From Alloprevotella sp. (GTDB taxonomy: Bacteria > Bacteroidota > Bacteroidia > Bacteroidales > Bacteroidaceae): a DNA stretch of 64,000 nucleotides. The DNA lies in the NCBI GenBank assembly GCA_017478625.1, contig JAFVDF010000009.1, positions 124,001 to 188,000 of the forward strand, in the 5' to 3' direction. The first letter of the stretch is position 1. The number at the start of each line of letters is the position of its first letter. Below the pieces are notes generated by a model. That model was not told where the DNA came from. It saw only the letters and a program-made list of their open reading frames with translations, and ran no database searches. Both the position numbers and the translations under genes were made by a program. Below are positions 1 through 8,486 of the stretch, one piece after another.

Positions 1-79
1 AGTCTGGGGAGCGTTCGGGGAAACCTTTCAAAAAAACAGGCCGTTTTTCTAAATCACGCTAAACGAACACTCTATTCAC

Positions 80-2224
80 ATGAAGAACCTTTGCGCATTT
101 TCCTTAGCGCTCCTATCCGTTTTCTCAATGTCTATCAGCGCACAAGACAAGCAAACCTTCACACTCAACGATCTGATGTGGGGTGGCAATAATTATTGGA
201 ACTTACAACCCCAAGCCCTTTACACCTCCTTTTGGGGAGATGAGTTATTGCACCTTAGTGTCGAGCAGGTAAGTCGTCAGAAAGACGGCAAAGTGCTTTT
301 CACTTTAGATGAAATCCGTTCCACGTTTCCAGAAGATAAGGCTCCACGTGGGCTCAATCTGTTGCGGGCTTCATTTCCTTATCCTGAAAAGCCACAAGTC
401 TTGCTGACAGCCGGTGGCGAGCGTTTTCTCTACGATTGGGAGGCAAAAGAAGTCGTATGGCATAAGCCAATGATTCGGGGCGCACAGGCCGACGAGTTCA
501 ACACCTCTTCGCGCTATGAAGCGTATGTACTGAACAATGATTTATACTTACGCACTGAGGCCGAAGAACCCCACCGCATCACGACGGATGGCTCGCGTGA
601 AATTGTATATGGCCAGAGTGTACACCGAAATGAGTTCGGGATTAGCAAAGGAACCTTCTTCAGCCCAACTGGTAAACTTCTGGCATTCTACAGGATGGAC
701 CAATCGATGGTTGCGGACTATCCACAGGTAGATATATCGGCCCGCGAAGCGGCTTATGTACCCGACAAATATCCTATGGCAGGCATGACAAGCCACAAGG
801 TAAGCGTAGGAATCTATAACCCGGATACGCGTTCTACCATCTACCTGCAAACGGGTGATCCCACTGATCGTTATTTCAGCAACATAACCTGGTCGCCCGA
901 CGAGCGTACCCTCTATGTCATTGAGTTACCCCGTTCGCAAGACAAGGCCGAACTCGTGGCTTACGACACTGAGACAGGAGCCAGGAAGTCCGTTCTATAT
1001 ACTGAAACAAACCCTAAATATGTGCATCCCACTCATCCGTTGCTTTTCTTACCCTGGGATGCCGACAAGTTTGTATATCAGAGCGAGCGAGACGGTTATA
1101 ACCATCTCTATCTCTTCGATACTTCCGGCCGGGAAGTCAAGCAACTGACCCAAGGCAATTATGTAGTGAGCGACGTGCTCGGATTTAACACTAAGACAAA
1201 GAGTATAATCTACCAGAGCAACGAAGTCCATCCGTTGCGAGAGAATCTTTGGAGCGTAAATGTCCGTACAGGCAAACGCCAACTACTGGACAATGGACTT
1301 GGAGTACATTCCGGTCGGCTCAACGCAAGCGGGACTCAGTTGATAGACCGCTGGAGCGAGCCTACGCTATATGCTTCTTACGCCTTACGCACCACTTCCA
1401 AACCTGGCGAGCAGATATTGCAGACCGACAGCACCATCTGGCAGGGCTACGACATACCTGAAGTGCGCAGTGGAAGCCTGCTGGCTGCCGACAACTCTAC
1501 CCCACTTTTCTATCGCCTTGTATTACCGACCCACTTCGACCCCACAAAGAAATATCCCACGGTGGTATATGTTTACGGAGGGCCCGGAACGCGCAACGTC
1601 GAGGAGCGCTGGCGCTATATGTCGCGCCCCTGGGAAACGTATATGGCCCAGCGGGGCTACGTAATCTTTGTACTGGACAATCGGGGCTCGTCCATGCGGG
1701 GCTTCCAGTTTGAAAGCGCCACTTTCCGGCATTTAGGAGACGTTGAAATGCAGGACCAGATGCGTGGCATAGACTTTTTGAAAACGCTTTCCTTTGTAGA
1801 TTCCGACCGCATAGGTGTACACGGGTGGAGCTTTGGCGGATTTATGACTACCAACCTTATGCTGACTTATCCGGAAGTCTTTAAGGTTGGCGTAGCAGGT
1901 GGTCCCGTCATAGATTGGCGTTATTATGAAGTAATGTACGGAGAACGCTACATGGACACCCCTCAGGAAAACCCAGAAGGCTATGAGAGCAGTTCTCTTC
2001 TCAATAAAGCAAAAAATCTGAAAGGCAGGCTACAACTCATTATAGGCTACAACGACCCTGTCTGCGTACCCCAGCATTCGCTTTCCTTCTTGCGCGCTTG
2101 CGAAGATGCGGGTACACAGCCCGATTTCTTCGTCTATCCCAACCAGGAGCATAACATGATGGGGCGCGATCAGGTTCATCTGCACGAACGCATTACGCGC
2201 TACTTCGACGACTACCTCAAATAA
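80..2224 (+). CDS. Dipeptidyl peptidase IV (S9 family serine peptidase)
   Basis: Secreted exopeptidase of 714 residues that would remove X-Pro or X-Ala dipeptides from peptide N-termini; exported by a signal peptide of about 21 residues (cleavage after SISA). An N-terminal beta-propeller fills roughly residues 50-480 and an alpha/beta hydrolase domain the rest. The catalytic triad is visible: Ser584 in HGWSFGG, Asp659 in GYNDP and His691 in NQEHNM. The stretch YPMAG near residue 230 matches the conserved YPxAG turn of DPP IV propellers. Length is normal for the family. The gene stands alone; the next plus-strand feature is a tRNA. Its role is probably periplasmic peptide use, as in other protein-fermenting Bacteroidales. 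Family assignment is firm; exact dipeptide preference is inferred. Confidence 0.93.
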   Translation: MKNLCAFSLALLSVFSMSISAQDKQTFTLNDLMWGGNNYWNLQPQALYTSFWGDELLHLSVEQVSRQKDGKVLFTLDEIRSTFPEDKAPRGLNLLRASFPYPEKPQVLLTAGGERFLYDWEAKEVVWHKPMIRGAQADEFNTSSRYEAYVLNNDLYLRTEAEEPHRITTDGSREIVYGQSVHRNEFGISKGTFFSPTGKLLAFYRMDQSMVADYPQVDISAREAAYVPDKYPMAGMTSHKVSVGIYNPDTRSTIYLQTGDPTDRYFSNITWSPDERTLYVIELPRSQDKAELVAYDTETGARKSVLYTETNPKYVHPTHPLLFLPWDADKFVYQSERDGYNHLYLFDTSGREVKQLTQGNYVVSDVLGFNTKTKSIIYQSNEVHPLRENLWSVNVRTGKRQLLDNGLGVHSGRLNASGTQLIDRWSEPTLYASYALRTTSKPGEQILQTDSTIWQGYDIPEVRSGSLLAADNSTPLFYRLVLPTHFDPTKKYPTVVYVYGGPGTRNVEERWRYMSRPWETYMAQRGYVIFVLDNRGSSMRGFQFESATFRHLGDVEMQDQMRGIDFLKTLSFVDSDRIGVHGWSFGGFMTTNLMLTYPEVFKVGVAGGPVIDWRYYEVMYGERYMDTPQENPEGYESSSLLNKAKNLKGRLQLIIGYNDPVCVPQHSLSFLRACEDAGTQPDFFVYPNQEHNMMGRDQVHLHERITRYFDDYLK

Positions 2225-2248
2225 GGTGACAAATAAGTCCAAATCACA

Positions 2249-2286
2249 CAGAAAGGGCCCCGATGAGTTCATCAGAGCCCTTTCTG
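2249..2286 (+). terminator. Hairpin downstream of the DPP IV gene
   Basis: Ten-base arms CAGAAAGGGC (2249-2258) and GCCCTTTCTG (2277-2286) with a smaller inner stem (GATGA/TCATC). It lies 25 bases after the stop codon. No U-run follows, so it may be an mRNA end structure rather than a strict intrinsic terminator. Confidence 0.6.
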
Positions 2287-2340
2287 CGTAAAAAGACTTA
2301 AAAAAGGTGTAAAAAATTCGGTTCTTTCAAAAAGAAAGCC

Positions 2341-2348
2341 TACTTTTG
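2341..2348 (+). promoter_or_regulatory. Bacteroides-type -7 box of the tRNA-Gln gene
   Basis: TACTTTTG matches the TAnnTTTG -7 consensus of Bacteroidota sigma-ABfr promoters and lies 30 bases before the tRNA. The upstream -33 element is weak (TTTC near 2325). Confidence 0.6.
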
Positions 2349-2378
2349 CACCGTTCTTTTCACGAAGAACACCGCGTT

Positions 2379-2450
2379 TGTCCTGTGGTGTAATGGTTAG
2401 CACTAGGGTTTTTGGTACCCTCAGTCCCCGTTCGAATCGGAGCAGGACAA
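2379..2450 (+). tRNA. tRNA-Gln (anticodon TTG)
   Basis: Cloverleaf read by hand: acceptor TGTCCTG pairs with CAGGACA; D-arm GTGT/GCAC; anticodon stem AGGGT/ACCCT around loop TTTTGGT, giving anticodon TTG; T-arm with TTCGAAT loop (one C-A mismatch in its stem). Discriminator base is A and CCA is not encoded. The Nudix gene follows closely. Confidence 0.95.
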
Positions 2451-2532
2451 CCCACTAAGCCCTCGCATAATTGTGCAGGGTTTTTTGTTTAACCCAGCAT
2501 TCTGCGTGTACGTCCCGTCTATTCATCCGCCT

Positions 2533-3066
2533 ATGCCGTCAGCCCGTCATCCTCTCCACGATTTCCTTTTCTGCCCCCGATGTGGCAGCAGTCAGTTTGA
2601 GCCCCACGATGCAAAGGCGAAGCGTTGTGGCGAATGTGGTTTTATTTTCTATCACAATGCCGCAACCGCCGTAGCCGCTATTGTGACAGACCCACAGGGC
2701 CGTCTGCTCGTCACGCGACGGGCTTTTGATCCTGCACGCAATACGTTAGATCTCCCGGGGGGCTTTGTAGATCCCGGAGAGCAGGCAGAAGCAGCGGTCT
2801 GTCGTGAAGTGCTGGAAGAAACAAACTGTCGCGTGCGCGTGGAAGAGTTTCTTTTTTCGCTCCCCAACGAATACATTTACTCAGGCCATACGGTACACAC
2901 TACCGACCTCTTCTTCCGTTGCACGATTGAAGGCAATGACATTCCCACAGCCCACGACGACGCGGCAGAAGTAATATGGATTCCGCTGACAGAACTAAAT
3001 CCTGCCCAATTTGGCCTGACCTCTATCCGCCAAGGCATAGAGCGTCTGCTCAAAAGTCTGATCTAG
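2533..3066 (+). CDS. Nudix hydrolase with N-terminal zinc ribbon
   Basis: Predicted 177-residue pyrophosphohydrolase that would cleave a nucleoside diphosphate linked to another moiety. A zinc ribbon with Cys14, Cys17, Cys32 and Cys35 precedes the Nudix fold. The Nudix box reads GGFVDPGE, then seven residues, then REVLEET; the usual EExG ends in EETN. Zinc ribbons before Nudix domains are seen in the NudC-like and related families, but the NADH-pyrophosphatase signature was not recognised, so the substrate is unknown. A GTG at 2473 would extend the frame by 20 residues almost to the tRNA; the ATG at 2533 is preferred because conservation starts with the zinc ribbon. It converges with the LOG gene and shares a terminator with it. 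Confidence 0.85.
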   Translation: MPSARHPLHDFLFCPRCGSSQFEPHDAKAKRCGECGFIFYHNAATAVAAIVTDPQGRLLVTRRAFDPARNTLDLPGGFVDPGEQAEAAVCREVLEETNCRVRVEEFLFSLPNEYIYSGHTVHTTDLFFRCTIEGNDIPTAHDDAAEVIWIPLTELNPAQFGLTSIRQGIERLLKSLI

Positions 3067-3071
3067 GTTTT

Positions 3072-3098
3072 GAAAAGTGGCTCGGGGAGCTACTTTTC
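3072..3098. terminator. Bidirectional terminator between the Nudix and LOG genes
   Basis: Twelve-base arms GAAAAGTGGCTC (3072-3083) and GAGCTACTTTTC (3087-3098) with a GGG loop and one G-U pair. A/T-rich ends on both sides suit both convergent genes; it overlaps the last codons of the minus-strand gene. Confidence 0.75.
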
Positions 3099-3635
3099 TT
3101 CTATTATTGCCACAAGTTCCTCCTGTGAGTTGGCCACCCGAATATAGTCCATCACATTTTGCCGGATGAGTCCGCGCTTGGTCATATTGTACATCATCTG
3201 CAACGTATCGTCCCAACATCCTCCTACATTGTACAGCACGATGCGAGGCACCTTGTAACCGATACTCTGCATTGACAGCGCCGTAAAGACCTCGTCCAAC
3301 GTTCCTACTCCGCCCGGCAGCGCCACCAGAATATCGCTCTCCTCTATCATAGTCTGCTTGCGGTCGGCCATATTAGCCGTACGAAAAAGTACATCAACCA
3401 ATTCGCTGACCAAATCGTGCTGAAAAAGTATCTCAGGCACCACGCCGAAAGTACGACCCCCGTTATCTTTTACCGCCTTGGCTATCACCTCCATAAGTCC
3501 TGCGCACGAACCGCCATAAACGAGTGTCCGACCCGTCTGACCTATCCACTGCCCAAAATCCTTAGTGGCCTGAGCAAATACTTCCTCGCGTACCTCACGA
3601 GCCGAAAGAAACACTCCTATTTTTTCGTTCTTCAT
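3090..3635 (-). CDS. LOG family protein (TIGR00730, nucleoside-5'-monophosphate phosphoribohydrolase type)
   Basis: Rossmann-fold protein of 181 residues. The family signature PGGVGTLDE is at residues 107-115 and the preceding ADRK pair at about 91-93; both form the active site of Lonely-guy enzymes, which release free bases such as cytokinins or adenine from nucleoside monophosphates. The GGSCAG turn near residue 41 is the phosphate-binding loop. A TTG start at 3725 would add 30 residues that run into the divergent promoter region, so the ATG at 3635 (MKNEKIG) is chosen. Divergent to the GAF-domain reductase with about 105 bases between. Cellular role in Bacteroidales is not established. Confidence 0.85.
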   Translation of the reverse strand: MKNEKIGVFLSAREVREEVFAQATKDFGQWIGQTGRTLVYGGSCAGLMEVIAKAVKDNGGRTFGVVPEILFQHDLVSELVDVLFRTANMADRKQTMIEESDILVALPGGVGTLDEVFTALSMQSIGYKVPRIVLYNVGGCWDDTLQMMYNMTKRGLIRQNVMDYIRVANSQEELVAIIEEK

Positions 3636-3740
3636 CCTAAAAATATGCTTATCTGATTCCACAAAATTACATAACCTGCAGATTTGTTGTATCTTTATGC
3701 CTGCAAAATAATTGAATCTAAGCAAAAAAGGATTTTACCA

Positions 3741-4214
3741 ATGAATACCATAGAGAAATCTGCTCGCTACGACCTCCTCTTAAAGCAAGCCGTAGCACTT
3801 GTAGATGGCGAGACAGATGCCATCGCCATACAGGCTAATATCTCAGCGCTGCTCAAAGAGACATTCGGTTTCCACTGGGTGGGATTTTATCGTGTAGCAG
3901 GCTCGGAACTCATCTTAGGTCCGTTCCAGGGTCCTCCTGCCTGCGTCCACATAGGCTATGGCAAAGGAGTCTGTGGCACTTGCTGGGAGACAGCCACAAC
4001 GCAGGTAGTGCCCGATGTGGACAAATTTCCCGGACACATTGCTTGCAGTAGCCTGTCACGCTCTGAGATAGTAGTGCCTGTCTTCGATGCGGAGAAAAAA
4101 GTCTGCGCCGTACTTGACATTGACAGTGCGGACCTTGACACGTTCGACGCCACCGATGCCGTGGCCTTGGAGACCCTTTGCGCTAAAATATCCGACGCGC
4201 TGTTCCGCCGGTAA
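3741..4214 (+). CDS. msrC: Free methionine-(R)-sulfoxide reductase (GAF domain)
   Basis: GAF-domain enzyme of 157 residues that reduces free methionine-R-sulfoxide in the cytoplasm, with thioredoxin as expected donor. The three redox cysteines are Cys68 (PPAC), Cys78 (GVCGTC) and Cys102 (HIAC). Their spacing (10 and 24 residues) is the same as Cys84, Cys94 and Cys118 of the E. coli enzyme. The GPFQGPPAC and SRSEIVVP signatures are complete. An upstream start at 3684 in the same frame lies in the promoter-like region (TATCTTTA near 3690), so the ATG at 3741 is used. Expected role is oxidative-stress repair in an anaerobe. Confidence 0.93.
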   Translation: MNTIEKSARYDLLLKQAVALVDGETDAIAIQANISALLKETFGFHWVGFYRVAGSELILGPFQGPPACVHIGYGKGVCGTCWETATTQVVPDVDKFPGHIACSSLSRSEIVVPVFDAEKKVCAVLDIDSADLDTFDATDAVALETLCAKISDALFRR

Positions 4215-4252
4215 GCCTATTGCATCTGAAAGAAAAGCCGTTGCCGGACAGA

Positions 4253-4308
4253 TTTTACACTGTGAAATGCGCGTTTCACACTGTGAAATTCAAATTTCAC
4301 AGTGTGAA
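4253..4308. repeat. Cluster of three palindromic boxes upstream of the GH97 gene
   Basis: Three boxes resembling TTCACACTGTGAA start at about 4253, 4274 and 4294, roughly two helical turns apart. The last two form a near-perfect palindrome with 17-base arms (4274-4308) around a CA centre. The same element is at 22718-22753. It ends 36 bases before the GH97 start codon, a position suited to an operator or to an mRNA leader hairpin. Confidence 0.85.
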
Positions 4309-4344
4309 CTGAAATAAAAGAACCTTGTATTTTTTAACTGTATT

Positions 4345-6363
4345 ATGAAACTCACTCATCACCTTATTGCATTGGCGCTTTGCCTCGTGATACCTACGGG
4401 AAGCCTTATGGCAAAACGCTACAAACTTACGTCGCCCGATGGCCACAACGTCGTATGTGTGGACATCAAGGGTGGTCGGGCCTACTACTCTGTGTGGCGG
4501 GACGGCAAGACCGTACTTGCGCCCTCACGGCTCGGCCTTATCGCGCAAGGCGGGTATGACCTTTCGGAAAATTTTCGCGTCGCCGGTGTAGAGACGGCCA
4601 GTGTGGATAGCGTGTGGCATCAAGTGTGGGGCGAGAATAAGGATATCAGAGAAAACTACCGTGAACTCAGTCTGCACCTACGTGCCAGACGTGCTGACCT
4701 TACGTTGCGTTTTCGTGCTTTCGCCGACGGAATCGGTTTTCGCTACGAAGTGGCAGCGCAGGGAACGGACTCTCTGTTTATCACCCGCGAACTGACGGAA
4801 TTTTGCCTTAGCGAAGACGCGCGTGCGTGGTCCATACCGGCTGATGCCAACACCTACGAATTGCTTTATCGCGACCTACCTGTCAGCAAGACGCAGACAG
4901 CCAACACCCCCATAACGATGCGGACTCCTTCGGGCGTTTACCTGAGCATTCACGAAGCCGCGCTCTACGACTACCCCGAGATGACGCTCGAACGCACCGA
5001 TTCCCTTCGGCTGGAGGCTAGGCTGGCCCCATGGCCCGATGGGCTGCTGGCCCGAGAGCCCGCCCGCTTCAACACGCCCTGGCGTACTGTTCAGCTGGCC
5101 GACCGCGCCGTAGGACTTATCAACAGTAGTCTCATCCTGAATCTCAATCCTGCGTGTGCATTGGAAGATACTTCCTGGATACGCCCTAAGAAATATGTCG
5201 GAGTGTGGTGGGGAATGCATGTAGGCATTTGGAGTTGGGTCATGGGCGATAGGCATGGCGCCACGACGGAACGTGCTATGGAGTACATAGACTTTGCCGC
5301 GCGAAACGGCATTGATGCCATTCTCGCAGAAGGCTGGAATAAAGGCTGGGAAGGCTGGGGTGGCAATCAGGAGTTCAGCTTTACCGAAGCACAGGCCGAT
5401 TTTGATTTGCAGAAAGTCTGTCAGTACGGCAAAGAAAAAGGAGTTATGTTCATAGGCCACCACGAGACGGGCGGAAACATCCCTTCCTACGAACGACAGA
5501 TGGATGCAGGCATGAAATTACTCCAAGATATGGGTTCACACGACTTGAAGACAGGCTATGCAGGTGGCTTCAAAGGCGGATTTAGCCATCACGGCCAGTA
5601 CGGAGTACGCCACTATCAGCGTGTCGTTGAGGTCGCGGCAAAACACAGGCTTACGATAGACGCCCACGAGCCTATCAAAGACACGGGTATCAGGCGCACC
5701 TGGCCCAATATGATGACGCGCGAAGGGGCTCGCGGTATGGAATGGAATGGTTGGAGTGCCGGAAATCCACCTTCCCACCATGTAATGCTTCCTTTCACAC
5801 GTCTGTTGTCCGGTCCGATGGACTATACTCCCGGTACCTTTGACCTGTTGCTGGAAAGTTCTAAACATTCGCCCGATTTCAAGCGTTGGAACGACCAGGA
5901 CAAGGGTAACGCGCGCGCCAACACTACGCTGTGCAAGCAATTGGCTAATTGGGTTATACTGTACAGCCCTCTGCAGATGGCGTCAGATATGATTGAAAAT
6001 TATGAAGCCCATCCGTGTTTCCAGTTCTTCCGTGATTTCGACCCAGACTGCGAGCATAGTGAAGCCTTGGACGGAGAGCCCGGCGAATTCATCGTAGTAG
6101 TACGTGAAGCAAAGGGTCGTTTCTTCCTGGGGGCTTCTACCAATGAAGAGTCGCGTAATCTGACCGTCAAATTAGACTTCCTGAAACCAGGACAGACCTA
6201 TCGCGCCATCATATACGCCGATGCTCCCGACGCAGACTGGCAGACTAATCCGCAAGCCTATAAGATAACAGAGCAACAAGTGCAGGCCACAGACTCGCTG
6301 AATATACATTTAGCCCCAGGTGGCGGTCAAGCCATCACCTTTGTGCCTGTGGTCAGAATGTAG
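4345..6363 (+). CDS. GH97 glycoside hydrolase, SusB-like inverting alpha-glucosidase
   Basis: Exported enzyme of 672 residues with a signal peptide of about 23. An N-terminal beta-sandwich precedes the (beta/alpha)8 barrel, which begins near WWGMHVGIW, and a short C-terminal beta domain follows. The residues of the inverting SusB type are glutamates: Glu374 in HHETGG, Glu442 in DAHEP, Glu460 in TREGARG and Glu466 in GMEW. Their spacing matches SusB Glu439, Glu508, Glu526 and Glu532 within one residue; retaining GH97 galactosidases carry an Asp nucleophile instead. Likely releases glucose from alpha-glucans or oligosaccharides in the periplasm. No susCD pair or regulator is adjacent, so it is not in an obvious utilisation locus. 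Palindromic boxes lie just upstream. Confidence 0.93.
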   Translation: MKLTHHLIALALCLVIPTGSLMAKRYKLTSPDGHNVVCVDIKGGRAYYSVWRDGKTVLAPSRLGLIAQGGYDLSENFRVAGVETASVDSVWHQVWGENKDIRENYRELSLHLRARRADLTLRFRAFADGIGFRYEVAAQGTDSLFITRELTEFCLSEDARAWSIPADANTYELLYRDLPVSKTQTANTPITMRTPSGVYLSIHEAALYDYPEMTLERTDSLRLEARLAPWPDGLLAREPARFNTPWRTVQLADRAVGLINSSLILNLNPACALEDTSWIRPKKYVGVWWGMHVGIWSWVMGDRHGATTERAMEYIDFAARNGIDAILAEGWNKGWEGWGGNQEFSFTEAQADFDLQKVCQYGKEKGVMFIGHHETGGNIPSYERQMDAGMKLLQDMGSHDLKTGYAGGFKGGFSHHGQYGVRHYQRVVEVAAKHRLTIDAHEPIKDTGIRRTWPNMMTREGARGMEWNGWSAGNPPSHHVMLPFTRLLSGPMDYTPGTFDLLLESSKHSPDFKRWNDQDKGNARANTTLCKQLANWVILYSPLQMASDMIENYEAHPCFQFFRDFDPDCEHSEALDGEPGEFIVVVREAKGRFFLGASTNEESRNLTVKLDFLKPGQTYRAIIYADAPDADWQTNPQAYKITEQQVQATDSLNIHLAPGGGQAITFVPVVRM

Positions 6364-6393
6364 CACGGACCTATACAAAAAAACAACGCAGAA

Positions 6394-6426
6394 AAAAGGC
6401 CACCCCGTTATGCAGGGTGGCCTTTT
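6394..6426. terminator. Bidirectional terminator between GH97 and S41 genes
   Basis: GGCCACCC (6398-6405) pairs with GGGTGGCC (6415-6422), flanked by AAAA and TTTT, so it reads as an intrinsic terminator from both sides. Confidence 0.88.
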
Positions 6427-6428
6427 CC

Positions 6429-8003
6429 TTATGTGTCAAGCAACTCCAAGGCTTTTTTCACCACGTCGCTCCGTTGATTGAAAAATTGGAAATAGGCGCT
6501 CCGGTCAAACAAGTCGTAAAGTATCAGCCCCTTTAAGAAAAAACGCACATCGTCTAATGTCCTTTCACGCTCGGCCTCGTCGGCTGGTTCCACTTTCTTA
6601 TCGTGACCAAATGTTTCTGCCTCTTCCACCAAAGCGTCAGGCACTTCGAAACCTGCTATAAACTCCGCTGCCGTGGGATAAGTCTTGAGCAGGCGAGAAC
6701 GATTATTGTCCGTGTATTTCAAAGACACTTCGTTGAACGCATTGACGCGCCGTAAGGCGATAAAATACTTGGAATAGGTGGTCGTATCGAGCGGCACGAA
6801 AACATCAGGCATGATTCCTCCGCCACCAAAGACTTGCCGACGCTCTACAAGCGTGTAGAACACTTGCGCAGAATCAAGGTGGATACTATCCCTATTGAGC
6901 AGTTCGCCATGCTTATAGCGTTCCTCTATATCCTGGCCGTATTCTTCTTTTTTCCCTTTCTCGTAGGGCTTCTGAATACAGCGTCCGCTGGGTGTATAGT
7001 AGTGGGCTGTCGTCAGGCGTACCATAGAATCATCGGGGAGCGGTATTGGCCGCTGAACCAAGCCTTTTCCAAAAGTACGACGGCCTACTATCCGCCCGCG
7101 GTCATAGTCTTGTATGGCTCCCGATACGATTTCGGCGGCAGAGGCGGTCAGTTCATCGACGAGGACTATTAGCCGACCCTCGCGGAACAGTCCGCCCGCA
7201 TTGGCATAAAAGTTCTGTGGCTCTGCAGCACGGCCTTTCGTGTAAACTACAAGGTCGCCTCCTTTCAGAAATTCGCTCGCCACTTCAACCGCAGCACCCA
7301 GGTAGCCTCCTCCATTATCCTGCAGGTCGAGAACGAGGTCGCGCATGCCATCTTTCTTCAACTTTCGCAAAGCTGTACGGACCTCATCTCCCGTAGAAGC
7401 TCCGAACGATTCCAACCGAATATAGCCCACGCCAGGCCTAAGCATATAGGCTGCATCAAGCGTATTTAGCGGAATCTTATCACGGACTACGTCAAAAACG
7501 ATAGGCTCTGACACGCCACGCCGAACCACTTTCAGCACAGCGTGTGTACCCTTTGGTCCGCGAAGACGACTGACAATGCTGTCGCGAGCCATCTTTACTC
7601 CTGCTATTGCCTCGCCATTGACCATTACTATACGGTCTCCGCTACGAATGCCGACCTTTTCGCTCGGGCCCTTATGTACGGTTTGGATTACAACGAGCGT
7701 GTCATCAAGCAGATTAAATTGTACTCCAATTCCATCGAAGTTTCCGTCGAGAGGTTCTGTGAGTTTCTTGGTTTCTTCGGGCGTAGAGTAGAGCGAATGG
7801 GGATCCAGCTTTTCCAGCATACCACGTATGGCATCTTCAGCCAGAGCCTTCTGATCTACCGTATCTACATAGAGCGACGCAACGGCCAATTGCACCATTT
7901 GCAATTTGCGCAACTGGGTCACATCTATATCCGGACTGATTCCCTGGGCCTTTGCGCCCATACAGAGTAATAGTCCGAGCAACAGACAGAGGTATCGTCT
8001 CAT
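6429..8003 (-). CDS. S41 family C-terminal processing peptidase (CtpA/Tsp type)
   Basis: Exported serine protease of 524 residues with signal peptide about 1-19 (ends AKA). A PDZ domain covers about 85-165 with the GIGVQF carboxylate-binding turn, followed by the S41 core. The Ser-Lys dyad is Ser288 in ELTASAAE and Lys313 in TFGKGLVQ. The family trims or degrades periplasmic and envelope proteins from their C-termini. It is the last gene of a minus-strand run and overlaps coaD by four bases. C-terminal residues 400-524 form a helical extension common in Bacteroidota members. Confidence 0.93.
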   Translation of the reverse strand: MRRYLCLLLGLLLCMGAKAQGISPDIDVTQLRKLQMVQLAVASLYVDTVDQKALAEDAIRGMLEKLDPHSLYSTPEETKKLTEPLDGNFDGIGVQFNLLDDTLVVIQTVHKGPSEKVGIRSGDRIVMVNGEAIAGVKMARDSIVSRLRGPKGTHAVLKVVRRGVSEPIVFDVVRDKIPLNTLDAAYMLRPGVGYIRLESFGASTGDEVRTALRKLKKDGMRDLVLDLQDNGGGYLGAAVEVASEFLKGGDLVVYTKGRAAEPQNFYANAGGLFREGRLIVLVDELTASAAEIVSGAIQDYDRGRIVGRRTFGKGLVQRPIPLPDDSMVRLTTAHYYTPSGRCIQKPYEKGKKEEYGQDIEERYKHGELLNRDSIHLDSAQVFYTLVERRQVFGGGGIMPDVFVPLDTTTYSKYFIALRRVNAFNEVSLKYTDNNRSRLLKTYPTAAEFIAGFEVPDALVEEAETFGHDKKVEPADEAERERTLDDVRFFLKGLILYDLFDRSAYFQFFNQRSDVVKKALELLDT

Positions 8004-8461
8004 TTCTTCTTTTTAGGTAAAAATTCGGATACGTCCTTACCATATTTGATAAGTTCACGCACCACGCTGGAGGAGATGTAGGCATATTGCTCCTCGCAAA
8101 ATAAAATTATCGTATCAATTCCACCCAGTTTGTGGTTCATAGAAGCCACGTCGCGCTCGTATTCAAAATCTTTCACACTCCGAAGGCCACGGACAATAAT
8201 GTTGGCACCACAGCGCCGTGCAAAATCAATCGTCAAGTCTGAATAACTCTGCACCGTGATACGCGGCTCGTCCGAATAGAGGTCGCTAATGGCTCGCACG
8301 CGCTCTTCGGGAGAAAACAACGCCTGCTTTTGATCGTTTACACCAATGCCGATGATGATTTCGTCAAACATGGGAAGCGCACGCTCTATGATACTGGCAT
8401 GTCCGACAGTGAACGGGTCAAAAGACCCAGGGAAAAGAGCTATCTTCTTATTTGTCTTCAT
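8000..8461 (-). CDS. coaD: Pantetheine-phosphate adenylyltransferase
   Basis: Cytoplasmic enzyme of 153 residues that transfers AMP from ATP to 4'-phosphopantetheine, the fourth step of coenzyme A synthesis. The nucleotidyltransferase motif TVGH is at residues 18-21 after FPGSFDPF, and the ISSSVVREL signature near residue 130 holds the second ATP-binding loop. Full length for the family. Lies between parE (25 bases) and the S41 protease (overlap of four), so it is probably cotranscribed with both. Confidence 0.96.
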   Translation of the reverse strand: MKTNKKIALFPGSFDPFTVGHASIIERALPMFDEIIIGIGVNDQKQALFSPEERVRAISDLYSDEPRITVQSYSDLTIDFARRCGANIIVRGLRSVKDFEYERDVASMNHKLGGIDTIILFCEEQYAYISSSVVRELIKYGKDVSEFLPKKKK

Positions 8462-8486
8462 AAATCCTATTATACTACCACCTTAT

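Noticed and set aside
4274-4308. E. coli-type CRP site
   Set aside because: The TGTGA and TCACA halves are separated by ten bases here, not six, and the boxes are palindromic in the opposite sense, so a CRP call is not justified.
4876-5463. 195-codon minus-strand frame
   Set aside because: Antisense to the GH97 catalytic region; no start context and no recognisable domain.
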